Shown here piece after piece: positions 36,844 through 51,800 of a stretch of DNA of 64,000 bases (the stretch's first letter is position 1; every line of letters starts with the position of its first letter). The notes beneath the pieces were generated by a model. It did not search any database and was not told the DNA's origin. It was given only the letters and a program-made list of their open reading frames with translations. Source of the stretch: Chaetorhynchus papuensis (taxonomy: Eukaryota > Chordata > Aves > Passeriformes > Rhipiduridae). The stretch is taken from assembly GCA_013396525.1 (NCBI GenBank), contig VWYX01000390.1:449086-513085 (forward strand). Reading direction: 5' to 3'. A program made the position numbers and the translations under genes.

Positions 36844-39800
36844 TGAGAAACAAGAAATTAAAACCAGATACCTCCTGAGAAGGCTGAGATGGAGGACCTA
36901 AGTTACATGGTTGTTGAAACCAAAGCCAGTTCCCAAACTGCTTGTTTTAACCAGCTTATAAGACGCTGCTCTGCCCTGATGTTTGAGCCGTGGTTTCCGT
37001 CATCTATTCTGACTTCTCTTCTGGGAGCTACATTTTTCCTCTCTAATATGTCAAGAAGCTCTTCTCATTCCAGCAATATTTCTCTGTCTGCTTAGTCTGA
37101 AATCTGGAAACTTCTGAGAGTCTGTGTGCGTGTGTCTGTGGCTGTGTGTGTAATGGGGAAGATAAAGGAAGATCAATATCTACCATATTTTTCCACACGA
37201 TCCTTAAGCCTTCCCTCCTTCTCCCCTGCTGGGTCACAGAAAAAGGACAGTGCAGCTGTGAGAAGATGATATCCGTGTAGCTTAACACATCTGCAAGTTG
37301 ATTATCTACCAGGACATGCGGGCTGTAAAGAGAAAAAGAGGGAAGAAGTCTGGGGGATACACTGCAAGCCACAGGCCAACCTAATACAAGCATCTGGAAA
37401 TTCAGTAAGAGCAGATTTTCTTGTGGTATTTCTTCAGCTCAGGTTGGAGTGCTGTCTGGAAATGGGAAAGTAATAAAACTTATGCAAACATTCCAGTAAC
37501 ACAAAGAGAGGTTTGCTTCAACAACAGTGGTAGTGAAAGGAGGATGTATATGGGCTGTTGTTTAATTTAACTTGGCTTGCTCTTTTTTACCTGTAGAGTG
37601 TCTATTTTACCAATAGATTGGTGATTTTGCCAAGACAGAGTCTATTGACACCTATGCTTATTTGCCCAGTAACAGTTAAATAGACATCGCCTAAACGTTT
37701 TTAATACCAGCTGCTCTTTAAATAACAGGAGACAATTGTGACTTATGTGTAGTATTTGAGTTAGGTACATCTGATCCAGTGAGCTACACGTGAAAAATTC
37801 TCTGTCTATTCCTTTTCCTGACTTCAAAGGTTGTCAAAGACGAAGAATCTTTAAGACACTTGCTCATAGTGGATCTGGTTCTGGCATACTGTATGTAAGT
37901 TTACCATACGTGCCAAGAAGTCTGGCAATTGGTTTTGGTATGAACTTAAACAGACACCACAGTGCACTTGAATATGATGTATCATGTCAAAATCAGATAG
38001 GGTATCTCCCTGATAGGGTCCATGAAACAGAGACATCATAGGCCAGAGGACAGTCTTTTAGTGAAGACTGCACCTTCTCTTGAGGTTCTTTGGAAACTGT
38101 TTAGCTGCTGCACAAACCTAATTGATCAAAAAATTAAGGCTCTTTCCTGGTGTGTTTGGTTTATTGTCTGAATTCAAAGTGTGATATTTATTGGCATTGA
38201 CATTTGTGCTATTTCAAATCTTGGAGCAAGCTACATTCTTGTCATTAAAATATTTCAAAACCATGGTTATAAATCAAAGTAAATGACAGTTCAAAAATAG
38301 GCACAGATTAAATAGGTGTGTTGTTCTATCTTGGGCACAGCCCATCATTATTTCTTTTCCACTGCAGCTGGCCAACTTGCTAATTTAATTACTTTCTTTT
38401 TCTTCTTTCCCCAAAGGATGAAATCTATCAAAAGAACAAGGTTGGTCAAAGGATTTCTCTCCAAAGCTAACAGTACTAAGTGGTTTTCTTTTACAGTGGG
38501 AAAGGGAAACCTTAGCAGTTTGTAGTAGAGTTGAGGGGGGGCCAAAGCAAAGGCTTAAAGGTTGATCTGGACCTACACAGAGTTGCTGCTACATAGCTTA
38601 GCCCAACATGTCTCCTCTCTTTCCCCATAGCCAGAGGTAACACTTATCTGTTTCAATACTTAACAAAGAAAATGATGCACCAAAACATGCCATTTCTTGA
38701 AACTACTGAAAATAGCCAATCTTTATTATTGGTTCAGAGGTGAGCGAATGTAATTTCAGACTACTACATATACAATGAATAAATCTTGTGTATGACGAAG
38801 GAAGGGCTAAAGAAAATAGAAGAAGTAAAAGAAAACCTTTTAAAGTTGCATATACTATTCAGTGAGTCATATTACCACTTCTGAGGTTCAAAATTAATTA
38901 TATCTATTCAGTGTTTTTCAGTTTATTAATCCCCAATCTGTATGGAAATGGTTCTTCTCTAAAATCACTGCATAAATAAATACATACCACTCTAATATCA
39001 GTTTAAGTCTGTCTATGTTAAGACATGGGAGAAAGACTTCCATTCTCAATAGATTTCTGTTCAGTTTCCAGACCAGAGAATCTCGGGGCATTTTTTTACA
39101 AAATTCAGCGCAGTACTGTCTTGTTTATTACTAAGTCTCAGGAGGCAGCTATTATTATTCTTGACAAAGAAATGTGAAATATCTGTTTTCCAGATTATTT
39201 TAAAATTTCCTCATAGATACTATCTCCCTGAAAATATCTCTGTTCCCAATCTCTTTAAGTGGCTGGATGATTCATAAAGGGCTGAGGACCTTAATGGTAA
39301 CTTCTGAGTGGGTGCTTAAATAGTTATTGGAACTGCTGTACTGAAACTTAATTTCATTGGAAGTGACATTCAGAGTAGTGGAGAACACACACACTTCATG
39401 ACAGCCTTTACCTATGGAAGTATTATCAATATCTGGGAGAAGATACGCTTTGCAAGTTTAGACCAAGGATGGAATCTCTAGTGAGAGGAGTCTAGTCTAC
39501 TGTGAACAGGCCTTCACAGAATTACAGATGTGTCCTGAGCCCTGAGGCTTACTTGCAGCATGAAGCCATCCTAACAGGACTATGTTACCACCTTTGCCTC
39601 CCTCTTCTTTTATACACCTCCACTAAATGGTGGAAAAGACCAGGTTAGTCATTTACTGTATGAACAGCCTAACAAAATCACTATGACTTCCTCAGGTTTT
39701 AGAGCAGTTTTTAATTCCATATACATCTGCCAGACCTTAGACTTTTCCTCAAAACTTTTGCCCAATCCAGTTTGAAATAGCTATGGCATCTGTACAATAA

Positions 39801-42800
39801 TACACACAAGGCAGACGTGCACTTCTCAAGCTAAATTAAACCAAAATCCTTTCAGTCTTCATCAATAATACACCATGTGCTAGAAAAGAAAATAAGATTG
39901 TGCCTGGAATCTGCTGGCAAACACACCCTGCTTGAAAGGACCCAGGATCCTGTCAGTTAAAACTCAGTGAAGAAAATCCCTGACTGCTCGTCTTCAGGAA
40001 TCTCTGTGTGATGTTGGAGCAAGAAGCTGCAAACAGTAGCTGCCAACCTGGCTGAGATTCCTAGAGTAATCTCCTGAGATCAGTGTTCTGACAGGTCACA
40101 TCCTCTGTCTGGCACCACCATTCCCTATTTTCATTAAGATTTTCTTTTCCATTTTTTCCTTTGTTCTCCTTGCTTGAGCCAAAAGAAACAAGAGGGCAGT
40201 AAAGAACAATTTTAGCTGAATATGAGTTTTATCATTTTACCACTGCATTACACCACTTACCAAGTATTTAGGTTCTGTTCTGTTCTGCTAGGAAAAAAAC
40301 ACATGTCAGGATTTAAAGGAAGGCGTGCTAAGCTTTAGCACACAGACTATAAAGTGTACATGTGAATTATTATTCCTCCAGTCTAAGCAAATCCATATGA
40401 CATTGTGACTTCATATACTCTTCACAGTTTCTTGTACAACTCTCAGTGGAAAGCCATCTCTTTTCAAATCCTTGTGCCTTTATCCAAACTAGACTTTTTA
40501 ATACCTCAAAAATAATTGTAAAACCAAAAATGAGTGAAGTGCTGTTCCTCACAGAGCGGAGAAATCAACATTTGAGACCACCTGCTTAAATGGCAAAGCT
40601 AAACAGAGAGCTGCAGCTATTCATAAAGAGGGAACTTCATAGAGATCCGTTTTTAATTTCTTTCCCTTTCCTTGAGAATGGTGAGTCTGATGGCATTCAA
40701 ACCTAAATCTTCATTTCCTCATCTCTCTTCACCAGCTCAGCCTGAGGGGTAGCCACTCTTCAGAGCCTTTCTCCTGCACCAAAGTTTTTTGGGCTAAACT
40801 GTGCATGAAGCTGGGAAGGTGTTTAGAGTGAAATGTTTATTTATAAGCCTGATGAGGCCAATCTATTCCACAGCAACCACTGTAATTGAAACCATGATGT
40901 ATGCAGAAAGATGATACAGAAAAGTCTAAGTACCATCTGTTGCTGAAATGGAGTCCTCCTCTTTATCCCTTCAGTGTTCTCCCACCAATTTCTTTGATCT
41001 TTTTGGATCTTTTTAGCTGGTTCCAGAAACCAAATTAATATAAAGTTAGCCCTGAAAAATGAGGTATGTGCTCTTCTGCCATTTATGGCCCAGAAAGTTG
41101 GTTCACGAAAATCACCACCCAGAGGAAAAGTGTGAGGGGAAACCTGAAGCATTAAAGAAGAGGGAATTTGCTCATTTGACAGCAGCTCACTGATAAGCCA
41201 GCTAAGTTATTCCATGAAACTCTGTTCCCTCAGGGAGATTCAGCCCATGTCCCAGCTTGTCTCTGCAGGCAACCTGAAGCAAAGAAATAGGCAGTTCCAG
41301 GGTTTGCTTTGTCTCAAAGTACTGATCTAAAGCAGGGTAGATGGTCCATGTTCAAATGGTGCCTCTTTCTCCCTACTCACTTAAGGAGAGCAGAGAGTGT
41401 ATTTCCTAAGCTGTAGCCCTCTGCACAGTCAGAGACAAGTGAGGCAAGTCCTACTCATTCTAATCACAGTGGGGACCCCGAAGAAGCTCAGGAGAAGGAA
41501 GGATTTTAACTAAATTAACTCAGCACTGCTGAAGACCAGAGGAACTTTGGAGATGGTTTTGTACTTGGTCCAAATTCTTGATGTTGCTATGGAGAGAGAC
41601 ATGCCAGAGGGCTGAGGACAACTGTGCACTGGCCCAGTCTCACCCACCTCCCTGGATGTTGCTCTGCCAGTGCAGGGGAAGTGGTGACACTGAAGACTGG
41701 ACTATTTTCTGCCAATCCACCCAGACCAGCTCCTTCATCTGAGAGACTAATATGAATGGAAGGATGGGAAACAAAAACTACCAAGAGGCAACTGACCCAG
41801 GGCTCAGTTTAATCACTTCAAGTAAATTTCCCAGCAAGGAAAGAGCATTGAGAAATGCAAATTACGGGCAGAGTTTCTCCCAGTCACAGGACAAAAAGAG
41901 CTGCATTCTGGCATTCACAAAACTGGTTCTCATCACTGAAGTGACAGTGATGGAAACATTGTGACTTCCTCTCTCCTCCTGTCAGTAGAGGAAATTAGTG
42001 CTTTGGAGAAGACAAACAGAATTGGTCTGATAGTTACGTGGTTGTGATTGTGTGTAAAGGATCCGATGGAAACTTCAGAAGAAAAAAGACTCCACAATGT
42101 TTTCTAAATCACTAAACAGCATGGAGAGAGATTAATAGCACACAGTTTATCATTTGAAAGAAAAGATAGACTTTTATAGCCTTCCAGCACTTGGCCAGAC
42201 CAGCTGGAGAAACAGAGCAGATGGAGAAATACAGGGTCCTCACACAGGAAAGTAAATTTTATAAAACAAATAACAGTACAAACCCAGCAAATCTGATACC
42301 AGTTTTTGAGACCACAGAATGAGACCATTATTGCAAACACCATATGTTATGAATCATCTCTGCCAATGATAATATGGCATCAAGAACAAATATCCACCCT
42401 TGCCATAAAAAACCCCCTAAAATACAAACAGCATAAACAAATGGCAAAGTAATCATAATAATTTGCAGCCATAATTTAGAGATGAGAAAGCATTTGCTGC
42501 GCCATAGCTCATCGGCAAACATACATGATTGCCCCCAAAGCTATGATCACTAGTTATGCATCCAGGCTAGACCTAGCCAGAAATAAATGTTTTCTTATCT
42601 TAAGAATGTTTTTGAGAAAAGAAAGTTGCAATTCTGATACTTCACCAACACAAATGCTTTAAATACAAAGCCTGACTACAGCCGAATCTGTTGGCACACC
42701 AGCTGCAAGGTGGTCTTCTATTGTCTCTAAATTTAATCAGAAATTTCAGTCTGGAACAAAGAAAATATTTCCTATATAGAAGGCAAGAAGAGAGCAATCT

Positions 42801-45800
42801 TTTCCTTGTACATCCAGGTTCTGGTAATTAGCAATATAGAGACTTCCTGAAGCAGAGGTTGGATCTGAACTAACAGGTTTAATATTTCCCAGTGGGCCTA
42901 ACCTTCACAAATTTATCTAATCCTTTTCTTGATGTTTTTGGCTTCCACTGCATTCTGTGGCCAGGAGTACCTCAGTTGTTAACAGACATTTGAAAAGGTA
43001 CTCTTTCTATTTCAGTTAAATTTGATTCCTGATCTTTTAAGACAAGTATTCCTCATTAGTCTTCTATTCAGCCTTCATGATTATTCTTCTTGAGTTGTGT
43101 ATTTTCTAAAACAAACAGTCCTTCCACACGTGAAATCTACAGGAGGCATTCATACCTCCAGCTGTTCTTGGCACTTACCTGCAGTTTTCTAAGTTCTAGA
43201 TGAATATTTTTCCTTCTTTGTTGCTACAAATATACTGAGTGTGCATTACTCAACACATTAATACACTGTAGCTTTGTTTACTGGCAGGATGATATTTTCT
43301 GTTTTGTTTTCCTTTGTTTCCTAACAATTTAAGTTTGCATTTTTGACTGTCATCGAATATGGGGATGATGTTTCCAGAGGACTATCCATAGTGAGACCAC
43401 CCTCTTCATGATGTATCTCATGTGCATCATTGCCTACCTTAATACTAAATTACACATGCTATTAAAATTGTAAATATCTACATCTCTTCAGTGAGTGAGA
43501 ATTTTAAAAATAGACATTAAATTCACTTTCTAATTATAAGTTATCTACTTAAAATCTATATATTTTGTAGAGATTTTTGAAAATTTGCTTCAATACATAT
43601 GTCTTGGTTATGTCATGCAGATGATGACTATAAAATCAATACTATTTGCACTTCAGTAGCCAAGTTTCTTCGAAAGTCTCAAATATTACTAATAAATCAG
43701 ATCATACAATATTTGGCATACGTAGGTGGCAATGGAAGTCTGTTGTTCGTGGTGTAACAGCATAGAAACAAAAAAGCAAAACAGGTTTAGGGCTTCCTAG
43801 AGACCATGTTTGACTCAGAAGACATGGATGATTGCTGCTATAGGCAGTACAAAAGGCCTAAGACAGAAGTCAGTAACAGAATCTAGATGTTCTAGACTTA
43901 AAGTATAACAGCAAGTCTGCCCTTGGACTATAAGGAAATAGTTTGGACCTGACATTTCAATCAATCCCAATTCTTTATCCCCCTCAAAATTAGTCTTCTC
44001 ACCAATCCAGTTTCTCAACTTTAGTGTTGTCTGAAAACCAGTCTGAAATTATATTTCTGTAATGTTTCTGTCCCAAGAGCTATTGTCAGAAGGAGAGAGT
44101 GAGAAAGAACACTCTTTAAGGTTACCTTCCTCCAAATGTCTCCAAAAGGACATTTTCTGGGTATCAGAATCTCAGACAATTCAAATGGTCTGGATTCTTC
44201 ACAATGAAGAAAACAGTGAAGATCAATAACATTTAGGTAGTTTTGCCTAAAACAGAATTTGTCAACAGAGTGATAATTTAATAGAGCTTCTGATTTATAT
44301 TCTTTTAAAATAAACAGCTCTTCTCAGGACTTGTAACAATACATTAAATCCTTGAAGCTGCTTTTCCATCTTTCAAATCTCAAGAGTCATAAAAAAGGGA
44401 TAATGAAACATAAGAACATCTGCAGCTGTTAAAGTTATGGTGGATATCAGTAAATCAAATGAGACAAGGTACTTTTCACAAATTCTAAAAGTGTTAACAA
44501 CATTTTTTCTAGGTTTTGTAGCATCAGAAGTCTCCTCAGCACAAGCAGGACTTTGACTTCACATTTTCTTTTTGCACAGACTTCCCAGAAACTGTTGCTC
44601 ATCTTAGAAAGACACTGTTACAACTGATTTGCAATTATCCATTGTCCACTTGAGACAGGGAATGAGAGTCTAAAACCCACAAATATCAAGAACAGTGATT
44701 CCTCATTTTAGCAGCACAAGTAAATCAGCATGTGCAAGGTATCAGACTTTAATCCTGAGTTCCACAGTTTGTGTCTATATTCACAATTCCTGAAGAGCAG
44801 TTTCAGAAAGACTCCACAATTGTTTTCTCAACAATACAGTGACCTTTTTGCAACATCATCTGACTTTGGTGACCATGCAGGTGAGTTTTACTTTGTGAGC
44901 TTTGGTGCTAGTGTGTGTTTCCCCTCTTTCAATCAGTCCTTTTTGCAGAACACAGGAATTACAGCCAAGGTCCTAGGGCAGACCAGCTGCCCCCCTAATG
45001 CAGTATCCTCTGTCAAAAGGCAGTCAAATGATAAATTCTTCTAAACCCACCTGCTAGCAAAGCAGGAGGTTTAAAAGAGTGACATTGTAGTAGGCTGGGT
45101 TTTTAGGGACTTCTTCAACTCTAGTTTGTGTCTGCAACTTGTGTGCAGTAAGTCCTTGGCATATTTTAATTCCATATATTTATCTGGATTCTTCTTGGTC
45201 CTGTGTGTCATCAGTAAAGTATTACTGATTAATATTAGTAAAATATTACCCTGCAACTACTTTTCCTAATTGATTATGAGCAGGTTCAAGTATACGAGTC
45301 TCACTGATGCCCTATAACAACATATAAAATATCACCATTGGGAAAATTAACAATTTCTCTGTACCTTTTGCTCCTTCATTTCATGAATTATAAATCCAAA
45401 ATCAAAGCTTTTTGTACACCATAGCATCTTTTTGGCCTTTCTGGTATGAATTACAAGGAAAGGTATGTTTTCCAGATTAGAACAAGACCTTTTTCCTTTC
45501 TTTCCTTTTCTCACCTCTTCTCATCCATTAGATTAGAACACGTGTGAAATAAACCGAGTGCAACTCAATCAAGTTTTTGGGATTCATCTCCACACAGTCT
45601 GACTTAGGTTTTAAGGCCATTGTGAATGTCAAAAGGGGTTCCAAAATTGCAGGTGCATTTTATCAAAGTAGTTATCCTTCATGATAATTATTCAGAGTTC
45701 TCTAGTAGACACTGAAACACAAGGCATGTTGATTGTTTCCCTCCAAAATTGTAGCTATCTATCTATATATTAATGTAAACTTTATTTTGCATTTGTTTCT

Positions 45801-48800
45801 TGGTATGGAAGTCAGTTTACTGCTGTTATTCTCTGAAATAATTTATAAAACAGGCATCACTTTTCATTCCCCCAGTCAAAAAATATGTCGAAGTGGAATG
45901 TATTAATTTATACTTAATTCCCTTATTTCTCAAATTCCAGTCTTCAAGAGCTAATAATATTTATGTAATTGTATTTTTCCAAAGGCTCTTCTAGTGACAC
46001 TGTAATTTCAGGTAGCTCCTCACAGTCAGTTAAAAGAAGGCTCCATTGGGGGAATGTCTCTAAATTCCTTCACTGTAAGTAATAACAATAACCTATTTAT
46101 TTTTTTTCCTCAAATGGTCTTATTGCTTGTGAATCTTCCGTTTGCATCTCAGTCATTTGCCACTCGTAATGACTCTGTGGCAAGATTTTTTTATTCTGTG
46201 TTTAAGAAACATTACCCCAAATTTGCGTCTAGTAAAATGTTCCTCAAAAATATTTTTTGGCCTAACTTAGGTTTTATGTTTAAATTGCCAAAGGTTTTGG
46301 TTCATTGCTGGTTTCTGGTTTTGTTTTCATTTTTTTCATTTGGAAAAGAGTTCAGAATTTTGAAGGTTTGTTTTTTATTTTCTTTGTATTTCTTTTTGGG
46401 TTTTTTTTTTTATACTTCTTATAGTTTCCTTTACTCTAAAGCTTAACTTTAGTGCAACTTCTTCATTGCATTACCACATTTTTTTCCATGAGGAATACAC
46501 ATTTACCTTGAGATTTACAAACTCCGTGCTGTTTCAGTTGTTTCATTCGTTCAACTGCTCCTTTGAATTTTCTTTTAATGCTTTCACATATTTATGATGA
46601 TTTTTCAGGAACTGATGTTACTGTAGTGATTTCTTGCTGAGTGGAGGAATTTAATTTTTCTAGAGACTTTCAGTATCTGTACATCACAACTGCTGCTACA
46701 GAGATGCTCTTTATAGTAATAACCTACAGATGGAAGGTCTGCAACTGTCTGGTTGATCTGGCTGGTACTCAGGTCTGCTTCCAGAACTCCTTCTGCCTCT
46801 GTGCATTCTTTGAATATTTGTCTCTGAAAGTAGTTATAAATGTTAGATCAAAATTTATTGTTTGTGCTAATTTTTTAATGACTTTAAGCTATGTTTAACT
46901 ACAGCATTGTTCCTCCTCTGGCACAACCTTTGTCGTTAGTGCTTTGCCATTTACACACTGGTATTACAGTGCTCTATAAATTGTCTTCTTTCCATCAAAT
47001 TTCTGAGGCATCTGTTCTGTCACTTAAAAGTAGCCATCCTAGTCCACCCGTCTTGGTGTTTAGACTTTGAGCATTTACATAGAAGTAGCTATAAGATTGG
47101 CATCTCCCGTGAATGGATGATAGAATTTACATATCGATTTTCCATCTAAGTTCCTGGATCTCACACCTGATATATACTACTTAATTCAAGGAACAAGAAT
47201 TGCTCCATTAGTTCACTAGATCCTTTCATATTCGTAAATAAAGCAAATGTATACTTGTTCACAGAAAACAGCTCTTTTTCACTACGGGGCCATATGACAA
47301 AGTACTATTTGTGTATGCTGTCACTGAAAAAAGACATAAGAATTCAGACAGGGGATGTGTGGAAAAAGTAATGTAATGAATTAATGTAGATGTGAAAAGG
47401 TGAAGTAATAAATGACAGATCATGTGGCTGCAGGAATGAGAGCCAAAGTCTATAGCTACTGTTAAGGCTCCTTTAATGGCACATCTGTAGAATATAAAGC
47501 AAAAAAGCCTACATGGAAAAGGCACTTCTAGTCCTCACTGTCTGAGATGCTGGTGAGGAGTGTTTATTGCTACTCATGGAAAATCATTACCAATTGACAA
47601 GCCAAAAAACATACCAATTTATGCCAGAAGAACTAATTTTTAAGCTGTTGATGTATCTCTTCCATGACTTTCCTTATGGAATGTGATTTGGATGATCCCT
47701 TACCCACAGCAGGAGAATGACAACCAGTCAGAGTAATTCACTGCAGTGAATGGCAACTTTAAGATCTGTTGAGGGGATCTAGCTCTAACTATTTAATATA
47801 TATTTTATATATATGAATGTGTCTGGGTAGAGAACAGTTTGCAGGTTTTTGCTGTTTATCTAATTGTTGTCAGAACAAAGTAAGTCACATTTACCACAAT
47901 ATATTTATTTAGAACCTCACATCTGTTTTTCAAATTTTTAGTGAAAATAATTGCTCCTTGTGTTTTGAAATAGCTTGGAGCAACCTCTACTGGCTACTTA
48001 GGTTTGAAATGGATCTTGATTAAAACTACTAATTCAATCTTGTACAACCTATTGTGTATCTCTACTGTCAAAAACACTGAACCTGCAGTGGCTGTATGTT
48101 CAAAAAGTGAATTATGTGCCACAAAAGATCAGCATTTATTAAGATTTGTGTGATTTTTGAAAAAGGATAGAATGGAGATCTATTTCAGTTCTACTTTAGG
48201 CAGTCTTCAAATAAACCGTTCCAGGCTTTCACAGTGCCCAATCCAAAGCCCAAGGATACCAAATAAAATAATTCAATATATTTCTGAGAACTTTGGATCT
48301 AAACTCAGATTTAACCCAGACTATATAAATATATCAAAGAGGAAACATTTTAATTTAAGTAAGCTTTTATTTTTGCTATATCATCAAAAATTGAATGCTA
48401 ATTTTTTTTTTTTTATTGAAGGGATAAATATTGATAGATTTTTTTTCCAGAGAATTCATATTTTAAACCTAAGAAATTAAAATGATTTATAGGATAAAGC
48501 TGGACTAACTGGAAGCTTAAACAACAAAAAAAATGGATTTTCACAGTCATTATACATTCACTCATGGACAGTAAAGAATACCTTATTCAGCAAAACTGTC
48601 CTACTCAAACAATGAGTAAGGTGATATACAAGGTTATACAGTGTAATCTGCAAATTTTCATGAAATGGCGGAAGGTCTATTTCCCTTTTTGTACTGCTTC
48701 ATCTTCATATTTAAATTATTACTGAATCAATTTAAAACATCCTTTAATACTGTTGCACAAAAATAATTTTGGGGACACAAAACTGTATTTAAAGGAATAT

Positions 48801-51800
48801 TTAAACCATCTGAATTTTCATAATAAACTAACTGTGTGCTCACCTGTGAACAACCTGGTAGAGAATTTAGTGTGTCTATATAGTGATTAAAAGAATTAGA
48901 GTATCTTAAGATCACACCCTAGAATTTTTGTTATCAGTAAACGTTTCTTTATCAGTTTTGGCTGAGATAAAGAAGGGGATCAGTCTCCTGTCGAGTGCAG
49001 CAGATATTGAACACCAAAATGTAGCCTTTTCTGTTGAATATTCAGGCCCCATTTTCTAAAACTTGAAGCTCTTTGGAAAGAATGCTGAATTTGAGCCACT
49101 GCTTGTAGGTAAACTTATTACCCATTGGGTAGGTATGTTAGTGTCAAAAGCTGGTCATATAATTCCTATTGGAAGACTAAAGTGAGATAAAATGGAAAGA
49201 CACTCAGAAGAAAAATAAGACTTCTACATCTTGAAATGTTTTAAAATTAGTCTGCCTCTGAAAAATAATTAATTTATAATGGAACTCGGAAGTGAGAAGC
49301 CCTTATCTAAGTCCTTTCCCATTCTACAAATAAAATAATTTATAAGAATTATTTATGACTCAGTTTGTATTAGTCTTTAATAGTTGAACAATTTAAAATT
49401 CAACCAAGGCAATTACCAATAGTTTATAATTTAATACTTCTAAAGAGAAGCCTTGGTCCTAATGTCTCCTTTTACAGTGTTTGGATTCAATGTCCATGCT
49501 TGAATGTGAGGGTTGGAATTGTGGAAAGAAAGACCTCATGATACTCTAGAGCTTTAAACCTATCTTTAACATATCTTTGTTTCATTGGTGTCTGCTTTCC
49601 TAGGAGAGAATAAAATTTGTAATATGAATAGTCATGTAATAATTCCAGTTGCAAAACACTATTTTTTTTACTCAGTCTATGCTTCTTTGAATATCCAATA
49701 GAGCGTCATCATTAAATTTATTTTTTTAGACAGTCTCACTGTCAAAACGATTTTTAACATTTAGAAACAGCAGAAAGAAAATGATCTCAGAATAAGAGAT
49801 ATTGCTTTTCCACATGGTTTATTATATACTTGGTTCATTCCTAGGGTATCTAATTAAACTCATAAACCAGCATAAAATATGAATAATTTGCAAACTCATT
49901 GGTATAAGATAGATGTTAAGAAAGTAACAAAAACCCTTCCAGAAGAATAGACTGAGGAATTATTGTGGTGTGACTTTGATTTTTCCACTGCTGGCAGCCT
50001 TTGAAATCTAAATGCAATCAAAGATAGATTTCTCAAAAGTGTAAAAATCATCCTCTCCTGGTACATTGCTTCTGGCTGGTAAATACCTCGATGTACTTCT
50101 CCATGAATTTTAAGAAAAACAAAACAAAAATAAACTAACCAGAACAAACAAACAAACAGGAAACCCACAAAAAACCCCCAAAGGACTTCATGTCAGAGAT
50201 CATTCCTAGCTACTGAGGTTACAGTCAACATCTCCCAGGAAATAAGGCACGCACTAACAGGCAAGGAGGATCATGACATGACTTCTTAAGTGTTGGGTGT
50301 TGACACCTATTTAAAAAAAAAATCAGATAAGTGGAATTTGAGGGAAGATGAATGTCAATTACAAAAAGGAGAAGAGCCCCTTATGGTACACTTTGGATGC
50401 CAATATACTAAAGCCTTAAACCTAGCTTCATGAAAGAAATAGCTGCAGCTGCATTCCTAGAACACCAGAGGGAAAAAAATCCTGTGAAAGACACTTTTTT
50501 TCCCCTTTCCCTGTTTCTAAAGCACGTGGAATCCCCAGTTAAGTCAGAAGCAGACTGAAAACCAGGAAAAAAAGACACCTGGGAAAAAAAGAGCTCCTCC
50601 TCCTCTGCAAAAAAATTTCTGACTCTCATGTTTTCTTTCTTTCTTGCCTTCATGCCAAATTTCAAATATTTGACCAAAACCGCAATATCTGGGGAGGGGC
50701 TACAACCAGTCAAATCAAATCATTATCAAATATCAGCTTATATAGTTCATTCTTCATAAGATGCCTTTAGGAAAAATATATTTTACCAATAATCACAGAA
50801 TTTACGTCCCATAATGTTTTTTTCTTCTTACAATACACTTGTGTTTTCAAGGTCTTAGAGGAAACATAAATATAGTAGCTTTTAATTATTTTTAATCAGT
50901 TAGTAGCATAGGCTGATCATTACTCACACCTAAAGGATTTCCCTAAAAAATTTGAACAAATTAAATAGTATAATGAAGCTATAGCATGTTTCTGTGAGCA
51001 AATCAGTTTCCCACATTTAGCTGGTTTTCCATAAATAAACATTTATTATTTATATTCCTCATTGAACACTGTTTTGAGAAGGAGCCATTTAGTCTCCTAT
51101 AATTTGCTATGAATGCATTTTGGATGGTTAATATAAAACAAAAAGATAAATTATGTTAAGTTGAAACTGAAGTCCAAGCTGAGAGGTTAACTGAAGGACA
51201 TAGGACTGAAAATCAGAATGGAAACCACTTGGCAAGCATATAAAAGTTAAGAAAATACTTGGGTTAGGAAAGGATACGTGGAAGAGCTTCTTGACATTAT
51301 TCTTCTCTACACAACTATGCAAAAATGGCCCAGATGCAGAGAGAAATATTTCCTGAGGCTGTTTCAGGGAAAGAGGGCCATAGAGCAAAGAAAAAACAAA
51401 GTACTTTAAAAATTATTTTTTTCATTTTCTATCCATCCAGCAAAAAACACATTGCCCTGGACTAGGTGACAAGCTGTCCCTCTGTGTTTCAGGGGGTAGC
51501 AAGGACCATAACTGTGAGATTCACAATTTCCAGCCCCCTTTATATCCAGCTCTCAGTATCCTCATCAAAATTCTGACCTCATGCATGGATTTTCCCTGGC
51601 TTTGCTCAGTCATTTTAGGGATTTTGACATGGTTTCCTGTCTTTTCCTCTCAACTTCACTTTTTCTTCTACAGTATGAGAACTACAATAGTTTCTCATCT
51701 GCAGGAAATTAATTTTAATTTCACAAGCTCCTTAAAACTGAGTTTGTCTGTAAATTCACCTTCTTTCCCATAAACAAGAAAAGGAACTCATAAAGTCCAT

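Noticed and set aside
40186..40199. Third CTCF-like motif (AAACAAGAGGGCAG)
   Set aside because: The AGAGGGCAG half fits but the important leading CC is AA, so it scores clearly below the other two.
46054..46446. 130-codon hydrophobic open frame
   Set aside because: T-rich sequence gives phenylalanine- and leucine-rich translation; no start context, splice sites or domain support it.
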